A stretch of 64,000 nucleotides of DNA from Microbacterium oleivorans (GTDB lineage: Bacteria > Actinomycetota > Actinomycetes > Actinomycetales > Microbacteriaceae), in NCBI RefSeq assembly GCF_023715745.1, contig NZ_JAMBOV010000004.1:186001-250000 (forward strand). The letters are read 5' to 3'. The position numbers and the translations under genes were made by a program. Below the pieces are notes generated by a model, which was given only the letters and a program-made list of their open reading frames with translations, was not told the DNA's origin and did not search any database. Positions 14,479-23,523 of this stretch are shown piece after piece; position 1 is the stretch's first letter, and each line of letters starts with the position of its first letter.

Positions 14479-14498
14479 GTCCTTCGGACTCACCGACA

Positions 14499-14524
14499 GG
14501 GGTCGGGCCTTCGGGCCCGGCCCC
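14499..14524 (+). terminator. Intrinsic terminator of tuf
   Basis: An 11-bp stem (GGGGTCGGGCC with its complement, one G-T pair) is closed by a stable TTCG tetraloop and followed by TTCGTCGTT. It ends the str operon 20 bases after the tuf stop. Confidence 0.8.
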
Positions 14525-14614
14525 TTCGTCGTTCCGCAAGGGGGTGCGGTCGGGGGAGGGCGGTCCTAAACTGACCGCGCCGCGGCCGCCGCGGTCCGAG
14601 ACGGAAGGAATCCC

Positions 14615-14830
14615 ATGGGAATCGACGACGTGGTCAACAAGGGCAAGCAGTTCCTCGAGCAGCACAAGGAGGAGATCGACCGCAACCTGAAGTCGGACAA
14701 GGCCGAGGACGTGAGTGACAAGGTCCTCGACGCCGCCGCCGAGTTCGTGAAGAAGGTCGCCCCGGACTCGGTCGACGCGAAGGTCGACGAGGTCCGCGAC
14801 AACGTGGATCGGCGCATCGGGAACGAGTGA
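14615..14830 (+). CDS. MT0933/Rv0909-like antitoxin-family small protein
   Basis: Encodes 71 residues, highly charged and helical, starting MGIDDVVNKGKQFLEQHKEE. This N-terminal pattern (GxxDxxxxKxxxxLxxHKxxI) resembles the actinobacterial MT0933-type antitoxin family. A GGAAGGA ribosome site precedes the ATG. No toxin gene is adjacent: the next frame is a glycosyltransferase and the previous gene is tuf. Terminators flank it, so it is a monocistronic unit. A TAAACT hexamer at 14567-14572 could be its -10 box. The family name is a resemblance call; many such proteins in actinobacteria lack a toxin partner and may do something else. Confidence 0.65.
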   Translation: MGIDDVVNKGKQFLEQHKEEIDRNLKSDKAEDVSDKVLDAAAEFVKKVAPDSVDAKVDEVRDNVDRRIGNE

Positions 14831-14837
14831 CACCGGC

Positions 14838-14868
14838 GAGGGTCGGATGCAGGTCGCATCCGGCCCTC
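14838..14868 (+). terminator. Intrinsic terminator of the antitoxin-family gene
   Basis: A 13-bp stem (GAGGGTCGGATGC paired to its complement with one G-T pair) has a 5-base AGGTC loop, 7 bases after the stop codon. It isolates the small gene from the glycosyltransferase that follows. Confidence 0.75.
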
Positions 14869-14954
14869 TGCTGTGCCCGGCCGGTGGTGGTGCGTCTGAC
14901 AGAATGATCGTCGGACGGTGAGGATCGGATGACGCAGGTGAAGCGGGTCGCATC

Positions 14955-16046
14955 GTGAGCGGCATCCTCGTCCACGAGTGGCTCTCGCCCCGGGGTGGTT
15001 CCGAGAACGTCTTCGCCGTGCTGGGCGACGTGTTCTCCGACGCGGAGCGCTGGTGCTTGTGGAACGAGAGCGGGGGACGGTTCGACGGCGTCGAGGAGAC
15101 CGTGCTCGCGCGCACCTCGCTCAAGGGTCGCAAGGCCGCTGCGCTTCCGCTCATGCCGTTCGCGTGGCGGATGCTGCCGGAGCGGGACGCGGACTGGGTC
15201 CTGTGCAGCAGCCACCTGTTCGCGCATCACGCGCGCTTCGGCGGGCCCGCGGGCGATGCGCCGAAGCTCGTGTACACGCACACCCCCGCACGGTACATCT
15301 GGGCGCCCGAGCTCGACGGACGGGGTCAGGGGGTCGCCGCTCGGGCGGCATCGGCGCTGCTGAAGCCGCTGGACCGCCGGCGGGCGGCCGAGCCCGTCGC
15401 CATCGCTGCGAACAGCGCCTTCATCGCGGAGCGCGTCGGGTGGGCATGGGACCGTGAATCCACGGTCATCCATCCGCCGATCGACGTGGCGCGCTTCGCC
15501 GAGGCGGTCGCGACGGACCAGACGCACGCGGTGATCACGACACTGCCGGACGACTTCCTGCTGGGCGTCTCGCGGTTCGTGCCCTACAAGCGGCTCGAGC
15601 TGGTGATCGATGCCGGCATCGCGTCGGGCCTGCCGGTGGTCCTCGCCGGCGGCGGGGCCGACGAGGTGAGGCTGCGCGCGTACGCGGATGACCGCGGCCA
15701 CCCCGTCACCATCGTGCGCGATCCGTCGTCGACACTGCTCGCCGCGCTGTACCGTGCTGCCGTCGCGCTCGTGTTCCCCGCGGTCGAGGACTTCGGCATC
15801 ATGCCCGTCGAGGCGATGGCGACGGGGACACCCGTCGTCGGAAACGCCGTCGGCGGAGTGGCCGAGAGCGTCGTCGACGGTGTGACCGGGGCGCTGGTGC
15901 GCGAGTGGACGGCGCCGGAGCTCGCGGCCGCCGTGGAGCGCGCTGCCGCCGCCGACCCTTCCGCGTGCGTGCGGCGCGCCTACGAATTCGACCGACCGGT
16001 CTTCGAGGGGGAGATCGCCGCGTGGGTCGCCCGGGAGACCCGATGA
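14955..16046 (+). CDS. GT4-family glycosyltransferase
   Basis: Encodes 363 residues from a GTG start. The GT-B fold is supported by the C-terminal nucleotide-sugar site: VPYKR after the inter-domain linker (LLGVSRFVPYKRLEL) and the two glutamates in VEDFGIMPVEAMATGTPVV. The N-terminal acceptor half has YTHTPARYIW, a motif common in mannosyltransferases of this type, but the sugar cannot be fixed from sequence. It is cytoplasmic, with no membrane segment. The stop overlaps the start of the next glycosyltransferase (ATGA), so the two are translationally coupled. This is the first gene of the glycan locus after tuf. Confidence 0.88.
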   Translation: MSGILVHEWLSPRGGSENVFAVLGDVFSDAERWCLWNESGGRFDGVEETVLARTSLKGRKAAALPLMPFAWRMLPERDADWVLCSSHLFAHHARFGGPAGDAPKLVYTHTPARYIWAPELDGRGQGVAARAASALLKPLDRRRAAEPVAIAANSAFIAERVGWAWDRESTVIHPPIDVARFAEAVATDQTHAVITTLPDDFLLGVSRFVPYKRLELVIDAGIASGLPVVLAGGGADEVRLRAYADDRGHPVTIVRDPSSTLLAALYRAAVALVFPAVEDFGIMPVEAMATGTPVVGNAVGGVAESVVDGVTGALVREWTAPELAAAVERAAAADPSACVRRAYEFDRPVFEGEIAAWVARETR

Positions 16047-17011
16047 GCCGCCTGCTCGTCGATGACCGGTACCGCGGCGCGCACGGGATCGGGCGGTACG
16101 CCCGGGAGGTGCTCGGTCGCCTCGAGCTGCCGTGGCGGGGTCTGTCTCTCACCGGCACGCCCTACGCGCCCTTCGATGCGTTCCGAAGTCTGCCCGGGCT
16201 CGGCGAGGCCGACGTCGTCTATTCGCCCGGGTATGGCGCGCTGCTGCGCGCGCCACGGCAGGTGCTCACGGTGCACGACCTCATCCAGCTGCAGACGGAC
16301 TGGCCGGGGCGGGCGAAGTTCCTCGCCTACTACAACGGGCCGGTGCGCCGCGTGGTGCGCCGGGCGGGGGTCGTCCTCACCGTGTCCGAGACGTCGGCCG
16401 AGGCGATCCGAGCCTGGCTGCGGGACGACACCGTGCGTGTCGTCAACGCGGGCAACGGCTGTTCGGCGGTGTTCACGCCCGAGGGGGCGAGCGAGGCGGC
16501 ATCCGATCCCTATGTCCTCTTCGTCGGGAACACCCGGGCGCACAAGAACCTCGGTGTCGTGCTGCGCGGCGTCGCCGTGGCTCCGGGCGTGCGTCTGCGC
16601 ACCGTCGTTCCCGAGGGCGAGGCGGACGAGGTGCGGGGTCTGGCCGCGGCGGCAGGGATCTCCTCGCGGGTCGACGTCCTCACGGGGGTGGACGACGAGC
16701 GCCTCGCCGAGCTGTACCGCGGTGCGGCGGCGACCGTGATGCCGTCGCTCCTGGAGGGGTTCGGCCTGCCCGCGCTCGAATCAGTGGCGAGCGGAACGCC
16801 CGTGATCCACTGGGGCGGATGCCGCGCCGTCGCCGAGATCGTGGCGGGGCGCGGCTGGTCCCTCGGGGATGCGCGCGACGCGCAGGAGTGGGCGGTTGCG
16901 ATGGTCGAGGCGATCGAGTCGCCCCGGACGGTTTCCGCCCCCGCCGGTGTCTACGACTGGGACCGGACGGCGCGCATCGTGGGCGCGACGCTGCAGGAGG
17001 CGCTGGACTGA
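16043..17011 (+). CDS. GT4-family glycosyltransferase
   Basis: Encodes 322 residues. The ATG overlaps the stop of the preceding glycosyltransferase by 4 bases. The N-terminal half has HDLIQLQ, typical of mannosyl/rhamnosyl GT4 enzymes. The C-terminal half has FVGNTRAHKN and the EGFGLPALE signature with its paired glutamates. It probably acts on the same growing lipid-linked glycan as its partner, on the cytoplasmic face. It converges with the minus-strand operon: only 7 bases separate the two stop codons, and no terminator hairpin is visible there. Confidence 0.87.
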   Translation: MSRLLVDDRYRGAHGIGRYAREVLGRLELPWRGLSLTGTPYAPFDAFRSLPGLGEADVVYSPGYGALLRAPRQVLTVHDLIQLQTDWPGRAKFLAYYNGPVRRVVRRAGVVLTVSETSAEAIRAWLRDDTVRVVNAGNGCSAVFTPEGASEAASDPYVLFVGNTRAHKNLGVVLRGVAVAPGVRLRTVVPEGEADEVRGLAAAAGISSRVDVLTGVDDERLAELYRGAAATVMPSLLEGFGLPALESVASGTPVIHWGGCRAVAEIVAGRGWSLGDARDAQEWAVAMVEAIESPRTVSAPAGVYDWDRTARIVGATLQEALD

Positions 17012-17018
17012 CGTCCGC

Positions 17019-18089
17019 TCAGTCGGCGAGTCCGGCGAGGAAGGTCGCGAGCTCACCGGCTTTCGCCGCCCAGGTGTGGTTCTCGGCCGCGCGTCGACCA
17101 GCCAGGTTGGGGGAGGGACGCCGCAGCGCCGACGTCAACGCGGCATCAGCCGTCTCGGGCGAGTCGTAGGTGTGGATGCCGGCTTCCGTGTCGGCGCGGA
17201 TGCCGGGGGTCGCCCGGGAGACGACGGCGAGGCCCGCCGCGAGGTACTCGTACAGCTTCATCGGACTGCGGCCCTCGTTGGAGGGATCGTCCGAGAGGGG
17301 GAGGAGGCCGACGCGGGCGCCGTGCAGGAGCCGGGGGAGGTCTGCGTACGGCACCGGCCCGATGAGTTCGACGTTGTCCGGCAGCGCGGTGTGCGGTGCG
17401 GCGTGTGGGCCGGCGACGGTGAAGCGGATGTCCGGGTGCGCGGTCGCCCACGTCCGCACCTGCTGCCAGTCGAAGCGGGCATCGAGGGCGCCGACGTACA
17501 CGCACACGGTGGGGCGCGTCTCGGCATCCGTCGTCGCGTCCGTGAAGGCATCGAGGTCGACGCCGTTCTCGATGACGAGCGAGGGGAGGGTGAGGTGGCC
17601 GAGGTCGCGCAGGACGGCTCCGGAGGTCGCGACGACGGCATCCGCCGAGGCGAGGATGCGTTCCTGCAGTGCGCGTTTGAGGCCGTCCGGGTAGAGGTCG
17701 GTGGGTCGATAGACGAGCGTGTCGCTCAGGCCGCGGACGGTGTCGTCCCACAGCAGCGGCTGATCGATGAGGACCGCGTCGAATCGTGCCTCGATCCCGG
17801 CGCGGGTGAGTGCCCGCGCGACGCGGAAGGCCCCCCAGGGGCGGGGGAGGACCGTGCGGGGGACGATATGCGTGACCCCGTCGTCGTCGCGAAACGGATG
17901 CCGGGGGACGCTGTCGACGACCGTCTTCGGCACGCGCCCGGTGATCCGGTGCGCGACGGAGATCGGAGTGGACAGGTGCACGACCTCGGCGCCGAGGCGG
18001 GCGAGTTCGCGGGCGTAGTGGTGGCTGCCGACGCGGAAGGCGCCGAAGAGATGCGTGTGCGAGAGGAAGAGGACGCGTGCGCCGGTCAC
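17019..18089 (-). CDS. Glycosyltransferase (GT4-like), last gene of the minus-strand glycan operon
   Basis: Encodes 356 residues. The GTG start at 18089 overlaps the stop of the upstream pyruvyl transferase gene (GTGA), which decides the start. The N-terminus LFLSHTHLFGAFRVGSHHYA is a donor/acceptor Rossmann strand. YVGALDARFDWQ and SPMKLYEYLAAGLAVVS near the C-terminus are typical of GT4 enzymes that use short activated sugars. The protein is cytoplasmic. Its place in the operon suggests it adds one residue to the exported polymer. Confidence 0.85.
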   Translation of the reverse strand: MTGARVLFLSHTHLFGAFRVGSHHYARELARLGAEVVHLSTPISVAHRITGRVPKTVVDSVPRHPFRDDDGVTHIVPRTVLPRPWGAFRVARALTRAGIEARFDAVLIDQPLLWDDTVRGLSDTLVYRPTDLYPDGLKRALQERILASADAVVATSGAVLRDLGHLTLPSLVIENGVDLDAFTDATTDAETRPTVCVYVGALDARFDWQQVRTWATAHPDIRFTVAGPHAAPHTALPDNVELIGPVPYADLPRLLHGARVGLLPLSDDPSNEGRSPMKLYEYLAAGLAVVSRATPGIRADTEAGIHTYDSPETADAALTSALRRPSPNLAGRRAAENHTWAAKAGELATFLAGLAD

Positions 18090-19180
18090 GCCCGCACCTT
18101 CCGGATCGCGGCGCGGATCTCGCCATCGATCGCCGCGAGTTCGGCGGCGGCGCCGGCGACCTTCTCGGTGACCTCGTCGGCGCGGTCGATCTGCCGCTGC
18201 ATCCGTTCCTGCATGTCGGCCGCGGTCAGCATCGCCGCGTCGGCGGTGAGATCGGTGAGTCCGATGGTGGCGAAGGCCGCGGTGACCTTGTGGGTCGGGG
18301 CGGGGACGAGCTCGAGCGGAGCAGCCCCCGAAAGGGCGGCGAGGACCAGGACGTGCATGCGGTCGCTGATCACCAGGCGCGCGTCGTCGTAGCGCTCGCG
18401 CAGACGGGCTTCGTGGGTGACGGGGTCGGTGTCTCCCCATGGCTCGAACGTGCCGACGAGGGCGTCGGCGAGCTCGCGGGCGCGGGTCTCGTCCTCACGG
18501 ACCTGTACGACGGTGCGGATGCGGAGCCCCTCGGATGCGGCGAACGCGCGCACGGCGCCGCACCAGTCCTCGTTCGGCATCGGCCGCGTCCCGCGCAGGC
18601 TGACGACGAGGTCGCGGCGATCCTCCCGGGGGGTACCGGGCCGGATGCCGGCGGCGAAACCGATGTCGGGCACGACACGGCTTCCGCCGGCGAGGGCCGC
18701 ACTCGCGGCATCCCGCCACAGGGCGAACTGCGACAGTCGGGCTGCCAGCGAGTGGAGGGCCGTGGCGGGTTGGGTGGGCGCGCGGATGCCGCGCGGCGGC
18801 CGGACGACCACGCCGCCCTTCAGTCGCACCAGGACGGTCTCGGCGAGGAAGACGAGCTCGCGGAGCACGTTGCCGCGGTCCAGCGGGATCTCGCCTGATT
18901 CGAAGACGAGAACCGGATGCCGCGGCGCGGTCGCGATCAGCCAGAGCCACTTCGCGACGCTCCGCTTGGAGCGGAGCACGCGGGTTCCGGTGGGGAGTCC
19001 GAGCTGGCGGAGCCAGGTGTCGGGAGCTTCGCCGACGTAGACGACGAGCTCGTCGGAGGTTCCGGCCGCCCACCGGACAGCCTCGCGCCGGATGAGCGCA
19101 TCGCCGATGTTGCCGGCGGGGCCGGTGGCGGAGATCAGGGTGCGCGTGGGGCGTTGAGCAGAGGGGAGCAGGGGCGTCAC
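18086..19180 (-). CDS. Polysaccharide pyruvyl transferase family protein
   Basis: Encodes 364 residues from a GTG start. Family features are the N-terminal GPAGNIGDALIRREAVRW, VVSLRGTRP in the middle and SDRMHVLVLAALSGA towards the C-terminus, the conserved nucleotide-binding-like region of CsaB/WcaK-type proteins. Members transfer pyruvate from phosphoenolpyruvate to form ketals on sugars. The C-terminal ~70 residues look helical and coiled. It overlaps the downstream glycosyltransferase by 4 bases and lies 18 bases after the asparagine-synthase-like gene. A second, divergent member of the family heads the same operon. Confidence 0.82.
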   Translation of the reverse strand: MTPLLPSAQRPTRTLISATGPAGNIGDALIRREAVRWAAGTSDELVVYVGEAPDTWLRQLGLPTGTRVLRSKRSVAKWLWLIATAPRHPVLVFESGEIPLDRGNVLRELVFLAETVLVRLKGGVVVRPPRGIRAPTQPATALHSLAARLSQFALWRDAASAALAGGSRVVPDIGFAAGIRPGTPREDRRDLVVSLRGTRPMPNEDWCGAVRAFAASEGLRIRTVVQVREDETRARELADALVGTFEPWGDTDPVTHEARLRERYDDARLVISDRMHVLVLAALSGAAPLELVPAPTHKVTAAFATIGLTDLTADAAMLTAADMQERMQRQIDRADEVTEKVAGAAAELAAIDGEIRAAIRKVRA

Positions 19181-19198
19181 ACTTTCTCTAGCTGGCCG

Positions 19199-20839
19199 TC
19201 AGACGGTGAAGTCGATCTGATCGAGGCGTGCGCGCCAGGTCTCGACCCAATCCGCCAGAGTCGCCGCTCGCCGGAGAGGCCAGGGAATCGTGCCGCGACC
19301 TTCGCGAGCCGCGAATTTGTCGAGGGCACCGGGTATGAACAGGGCGTCGACTTCGGGAACATCCCTGATGTCAGACACGAGGGATCGGGCGGAAGTGGCC
19401 GAACTGGCGCCACGTTCGACGATGTTGCCGTTCGACGTGTGCGTCTCATCCGCTGTCGACGGGATGGTCGCCAGCGTGCCGTCCAGATGGGCAAGGACAT
19501 GCCGCCGCAGATCACGGTCGTCAGGGGGAAGCGGCGGGACGGCCAGGACGACTCTGACGACTTCGGGATCGATCAGGGGCGTGATCACACGCAGTTCTGG
19601 TCCGAACACGCGGAATGGGGCGGAGGCGATGCTTCTCCGAGTGCGTGTGAGGAGGCGCAAAGCGGTCTCGGCGAAGGGATGCTCCTGCCACGTCTGCATC
19701 TCTGCGCGCCAAGCGTGATGAGCTTGCCGTTCCCACTTCTGTGAAGCGTCGGCGACGAACAGCTCGCTTTTGCGGAAACCGAGGCCCCCCAGTGCGTTCC
19801 AGACCGAGCCCAGGACATCGCCTGCGTGATCGTCGGGGGGAGCGCCGTGGTACTTCATGAGGACGTCGCCGCCGAGGCCGTCGACCAGAGTGCTACCGGG
19901 GCTGTTGCTCCGAATCGCTGCGGCGAGGGGGGCGAACCAGTTGTGCATCGGCGTCGCATGCTCCAAGCGAGCCGCTGTGGTGCGACGCTCACGCACCCAG
20001 TCCTCGACACCGTAATCCACTTCGATCCGACGTATCCCCGCACGTTGCGCGACGGTGCGGCTGAGAACGAGGTCGTCCTCGAGTCCGGACTCGTGCGGCG
20101 TCGACCATGCGGTGGGCAGGGCAGTGCCCCTTCGCATGAGTGCCGCAACCAGCAACCTCGAATCCAGCCCACCGGAGAGCGTGAGATTGACGAGCTCTCG
20201 ATCTGGATCCGGCATGGCCGCCTCCAGCGCGTCGGCCACATCCTCAGGACGCGCGTCATACGTTTGCGGATCGAGCCACCGCGGGGTGTGAGTACGCACG
20301 GTTGCTCCGTCGATCTCCCACACCAGCTGCTCTCCAGCCGAGAGCCGGGTGATCTCTCGGAAGGGGGTTCTCCCACCCCAGAAGCCGGAGACCACGAGAA
20401 ACGCGCGCCACGCCTCGATATCCGGAGTGAGCGGGAGCCGACCCAAGCGGGCGAGAGGGCCGATCCGGTTCGCCCAGTAGGTCGTGTCGGCGATCCGCCG
20501 GAAGAAGATCTCCTGCGTACCCAACCAATCCGTGTGGACCACCGGGTAGGGCCGAGCGGGCCAAAAGCCCGCGAGACCGAGATCGAAAGAGGCGTGGGAC
20601 GGATCGCTCGCCGTCGTTCGGCGAGCGACGTATCGACCCCAGGTCCACCCTGCGTCCGTTCGCTCAAGGCCCGCAGAGGTCGAAGCCGCGAACTTCGCTC
20701 GGTCATCGTCGTGCAGGACCGAGACAGGAGCCGGCGCGCCGGACACCAGGGACGCGAAGAGCTGATCGTGGTCTGGCCCGAACGCCCCGCACACAAAGGG
20801 TTGCGAGATGAACTCTTCGAACGGGGGCTCCAACGTCAT
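19199..20839 (-). CDS. Asparagine-synthase-like amidotransferase domain protein
   Basis: Encodes 546 residues. I chose the ATG at 20839 over an upstream start because it follows a GGGGGA site and leaves a normal gap to the previous gene. The ATP-pyrophosphatase loop SGGLDS is at 222-227 and a LVDGLGGD motif at 318-325 corresponds to the conserved Gly/Asp loop of AsnB. The N-terminal half resembles a glutaminase fold but lacks the nucleophilic Cys at position 2, so ammonia from glutamine is unlikely to be made here. Related proteins occur in polysaccharide and natural-product clusters, where they amidate or ligate an acid. The substrate is unknown. Confidence 0.8.
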   Translation of the reverse strand: MTLEPPFEEFISQPFVCGAFGPDHDQLFASLVSGAPAPVSVLHDDDRAKFAASTSAGLERTDAGWTWGRYVARRTTASDPSHASFDLGLAGFWPARPYPVVHTDWLGTQEIFFRRIADTTYWANRIGPLARLGRLPLTPDIEAWRAFLVVSGFWGGRTPFREITRLSAGEQLVWEIDGATVRTHTPRWLDPQTYDARPEDVADALEAAMPDPDRELVNLTLSGGLDSRLLVAALMRRGTALPTAWSTPHESGLEDDLVLSRTVAQRAGIRRIEVDYGVEDWVRERRTTAARLEHATPMHNWFAPLAAAIRSNSPGSTLVDGLGGDVLMKYHGAPPDDHAGDVLGSVWNALGGLGFRKSELFVADASQKWERQAHHAWRAEMQTWQEHPFAETALRLLTRTRRSIASAPFRVFGPELRVITPLIDPEVVRVVLAVPPLPPDDRDLRRHVLAHLDGTLATIPSTADETHTSNGNIVERGASSATSARSLVSDIRDVPEVDALFIPGALDKFAAREGRGTIPWPLRRAATLADWVETWRARLDQIDFTV

Positions 20840-20897
20840 CACATGTCCCCCGTTTCCGCCGGCAAAGCCGGAGGAGCGGCTGGTCCGCTCGAGGTGC

Positions 20898-23477
20898 TCA
20901 TCGGGATCGCTTCCCCTCGTCGATCGAGGTCTGGAGCAGGGCCTGGATGGCGGCGAGCTGATCATTCAGCGTCGACTGGTTGCGCAGCAACTGATCATGT
21001 TGCTTGAGGCTGACATCGTAGTTGTGTCGAGCGAAGAAGCTCACCTGATGCGTCGATGCTGGCAGAAGCCGACCCAGGAAGCGCCTGAACCCAGTCCGCG
21101 CGACCGAGGGCGCGGCGGTCTTCAGTGGCTTAACTGAGACCTTGCGCGATGTGATCTGGGTCATTTGCTCGATCTGTGCCCGCAGCGCGATGTTCTCGTT
21201 CTTCGACTCCTCGAGAGCCTCGTTGGCGCGTGCCAGTCCGCGACGGGCGCGATTGTAATCCTCCCGCGCGCGAGCGATCGCGCGCCGCTCTCTGTTGATG
21301 AGGCGTTCGAGGAACAGTACGTTCTGGTGGAACAGCAGACGCGTCTCCGCTGCGCCCGGCGCATCGGACTCCTCGCTCCGCAGGCGCCCGCGAACCAGGT
21401 TGGCGTACAGCTCGTCATAGTCGTGAGACGTCGCGCGCATGGCGGCGATCGAGGACGCGGACGACCTCCGCCGATACTCCTCGGAGTTTCCGGCGAGTGC
21501 AGCGATCTCGACTGCCGCAGCTCTGCGGTCTCCCTGCGGCACTTGGATCATTCCTTCATTGCCGTCGGTCGTCGCGAGCCAGGGGAGCTCGTACATCACG
21601 ATGGGCAGCCCCATCGCTTGTGCCTCGACAAGCGCGAGCGGGTAACCCTCGATGATGCTCGTGCTGACGAAGATGTGGGCGCTCGCCGTCGCTTCCAACA
21701 ACTCACTCCCGCGCAGCGGGCCAACCAACTCCACGTGCTCGCTCAGGCCGCGGCTGCGCGCGAGGTCCGCCAGGTCGGTCTGCTTGAGGTCGGGCCCGTC
21801 GGGCCCGATGATCTTGATCCGACTCGCGACCCTCATCTCGTCGAGGACCGCCGCGATTTCGATGATCTCTCTCACCTGTTTGGTCGACTGCTGGAGGCGG
21901 CCCCACCAGATCAGCTCGACGACCTCGTCGGGAGCGGTGCGGGCTTCGGTGCGCGGCGCGAGGTCATCGAGGAGCGGCGATGGCGGATTCGGGAGGTACA
22001 CGACGTTGGGGAAACCGCGGAGCTTCCAGTACGCCACGTCCGAGAGTGACAGCACGACAACGGTCGAGAGGATCTGCATGTGTCGATCGAGGAAAGACAG
22101 GCGAGTGGAGCCGTCGACGATCGGCCGCAGCGCAAAGTTGTGAAGCCACCCGATCGTCGGGATGTTGCGGTTCGCGGCGATCAGGGCGAAGAAGGGCCAC
22201 CTCTCGTTGTAGAAGACGTAATGATCGACGACGACGTCGGCAGCGGTGTCTTCGCAGAAGACCGCGAAGGCGCGGAGGCGACTCGAGAAGGTGTCGCCCA
22301 CCAGTCTGTGCACCTGCACGCCGGGGGGAAGGACGAAGTCCGACTCGATGGAGCTTTCGATCGCGATCGTGACCCTGAAGCCCGCCTGCGCGAGATGGCG
22401 TGCCTGCGCGACGACCACTCCCTGCGCACCACCGGTGCCGAGATTGGTCGCGCGGATGACGACGTGACGTGGAGACCGACCCTGCAGGTCCGGAACTCGG
22501 AAGAGTTCGGTGAGGATCGGGAGCGCTTGCTTGCAGTAGTCAGCCGCGGCCATCACCACATCGTCGGCGCCGGTTTTCGCGATGAGTGCCTCGATACTGG
22601 ATTCCCGCAGTGTGCTGTCCGGGATCTGGTACGCGTAATCGAGGACGCGTCCGACGATGCTCAGGCGAGCCGATTCATACGTGTCCCTGAAGGACTGCGG
22701 ATCATGGCGTCGCGAGGATTCGAGCTCGACGGCGCGACGGATCGCCTCGATGGAATCGATCGCGGAGCTCATGAACGCGAACTGTTCTTCGCTGGCGACG
22801 GTGTGCCCGCTTCCGCCTCGCTTGAAGAAGTACCTGTACAGCTTCGAGGGCGTTGACACCAGCTTCCGAGCTCTGGCCAGCGCGAGGAAGGCGAGGGGAA
22901 GGTCGTTCGCGCGCGGGAGCTGCAGATCCGGAGGGAGCGAGTCATAGGCGCCCGTGAGCAGCTGCCTGTCGAAGAGGTAGCGCCAGAGCTGACCCTGTGC
23001 CGTCGATCCTACGGGAAACAGATTCAGAACGATGTCGTCCCCCATCAGGACGTCATGCTGCGGTTGCATTGCTCGTTCGAAGCCGCCGCCGCTGGTCCCA
23101 TCCGGCTTCACAACTGTGCAGCCGAAGGCCACGACATCGGCATCATTGGCATCGGCCTGAGCCAGGGACTCGGCTGCAGCCTCACGTTCGAGCTCATCGT
23201 CGCCATCGAGGAAGAGGACTCGTGGCGCGCGGGCCGCCAGCACTCCGACTCGTCTCGCCTGAAACGCTGTCTGGTTCTCCTCCTGCCGGATCAGTCGAAC
23301 TCGTGCATCGCGCTTCTGGAGCTCCTCTACCAGCTGCGCCGTGCCGTCGGACGATGCGTCATCTACGGCGATCACCTCGATCTCGCGGACCGATTGTGCC
23401 AGGCAGCTCTCGATAGCGGCTTCGACGTGGTCAGCGTCGTTGAAGAGCGGGATGATTATGGAGACCCGAGGTTTCAT
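20898..23477 (-). CDS. Bifunctional GT2-GT4 glycosyltransferase with C-terminal coiled coil
   Basis: Encodes 859 residues. The GT2 domain (about 1-240) has VSIIIPLFNDADHVEA, DDAS at 39-42 and the metal-binding DGDD at 91-94. A helical linker leads to a GT4 domain (about 335-690) with IGWLHNFALRP and the glutamate pair E610/E618 in EGYPLALVEAQ. Residues about 710-790 form a charged coiled coil. Two complete catalytic units in one chain suggest alternating addition of two sugars, as in polymerase-type enzymes (inference). Two paralogues of the same design lie in this locus. No membrane segment is seen. Confidence 0.88.
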   Translation of the reverse strand: MKPRVSIIIPLFNDADHVEAAIESCLAQSVREIEVIAVDDASSDGTAQLVEELQKRDARVRLIRQEENQTAFQARRVGVLAARAPRVLFLDGDDELEREAAAESLAQADANDADVVAFGCTVVKPDGTSGGGFERAMQPQHDVLMGDDIVLNLFPVGSTAQGQLWRYLFDRQLLTGAYDSLPPDLQLPRANDLPLAFLALARARKLVSTPSKLYRYFFKRGGSGHTVASEEQFAFMSSAIDSIEAIRRAVELESSRRHDPQSFRDTYESARLSIVGRVLDYAYQIPDSTLRESSIEALIAKTGADDVVMAAADYCKQALPILTELFRVPDLQGRSPRHVVIRATNLGTGGAQGVVVAQARHLAQAGFRVTIAIESSIESDFVLPPGVQVHRLVGDTFSSRLRAFAVFCEDTAADVVVDHYVFYNERWPFFALIAANRNIPTIGWLHNFALRPIVDGSTRLSFLDRHMQILSTVVVLSLSDVAYWKLRGFPNVVYLPNPPSPLLDDLAPRTEARTAPDEVVELIWWGRLQQSTKQVREIIEIAAVLDEMRVASRIKIIGPDGPDLKQTDLADLARSRGLSEHVELVGPLRGSELLEATASAHIFVSTSIIEGYPLALVEAQAMGLPIVMYELPWLATTDGNEGMIQVPQGDRRAAAVEIAALAGNSEEYRRRSSASSIAAMRATSHDYDELYANLVRGRLRSEESDAPGAAETRLLFHQNVLFLERLINRERRAIARAREDYNRARRGLARANEALEESKNENIALRAQIEQMTQITSRKVSVKPLKTAAPSVARTGFRRFLGRLLPASTHQVSFFARHNYDVSLKQHDQLLRNQSTLNDQLAAIQALLQTSIDEGKRSR

Positions 23478-23523
23478 CTGGTCGCTTTCGGATGTCGTGA
23501 GCGCTCGTCGCGCTCGTGTGGAT

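Noticed and set aside
10933..14493. Long minus-strand open frames opposite fusA and tuf
   Set aside because: Same antisense artefact of strong GC3 bias; no ribosome sites and no recognisable domains.
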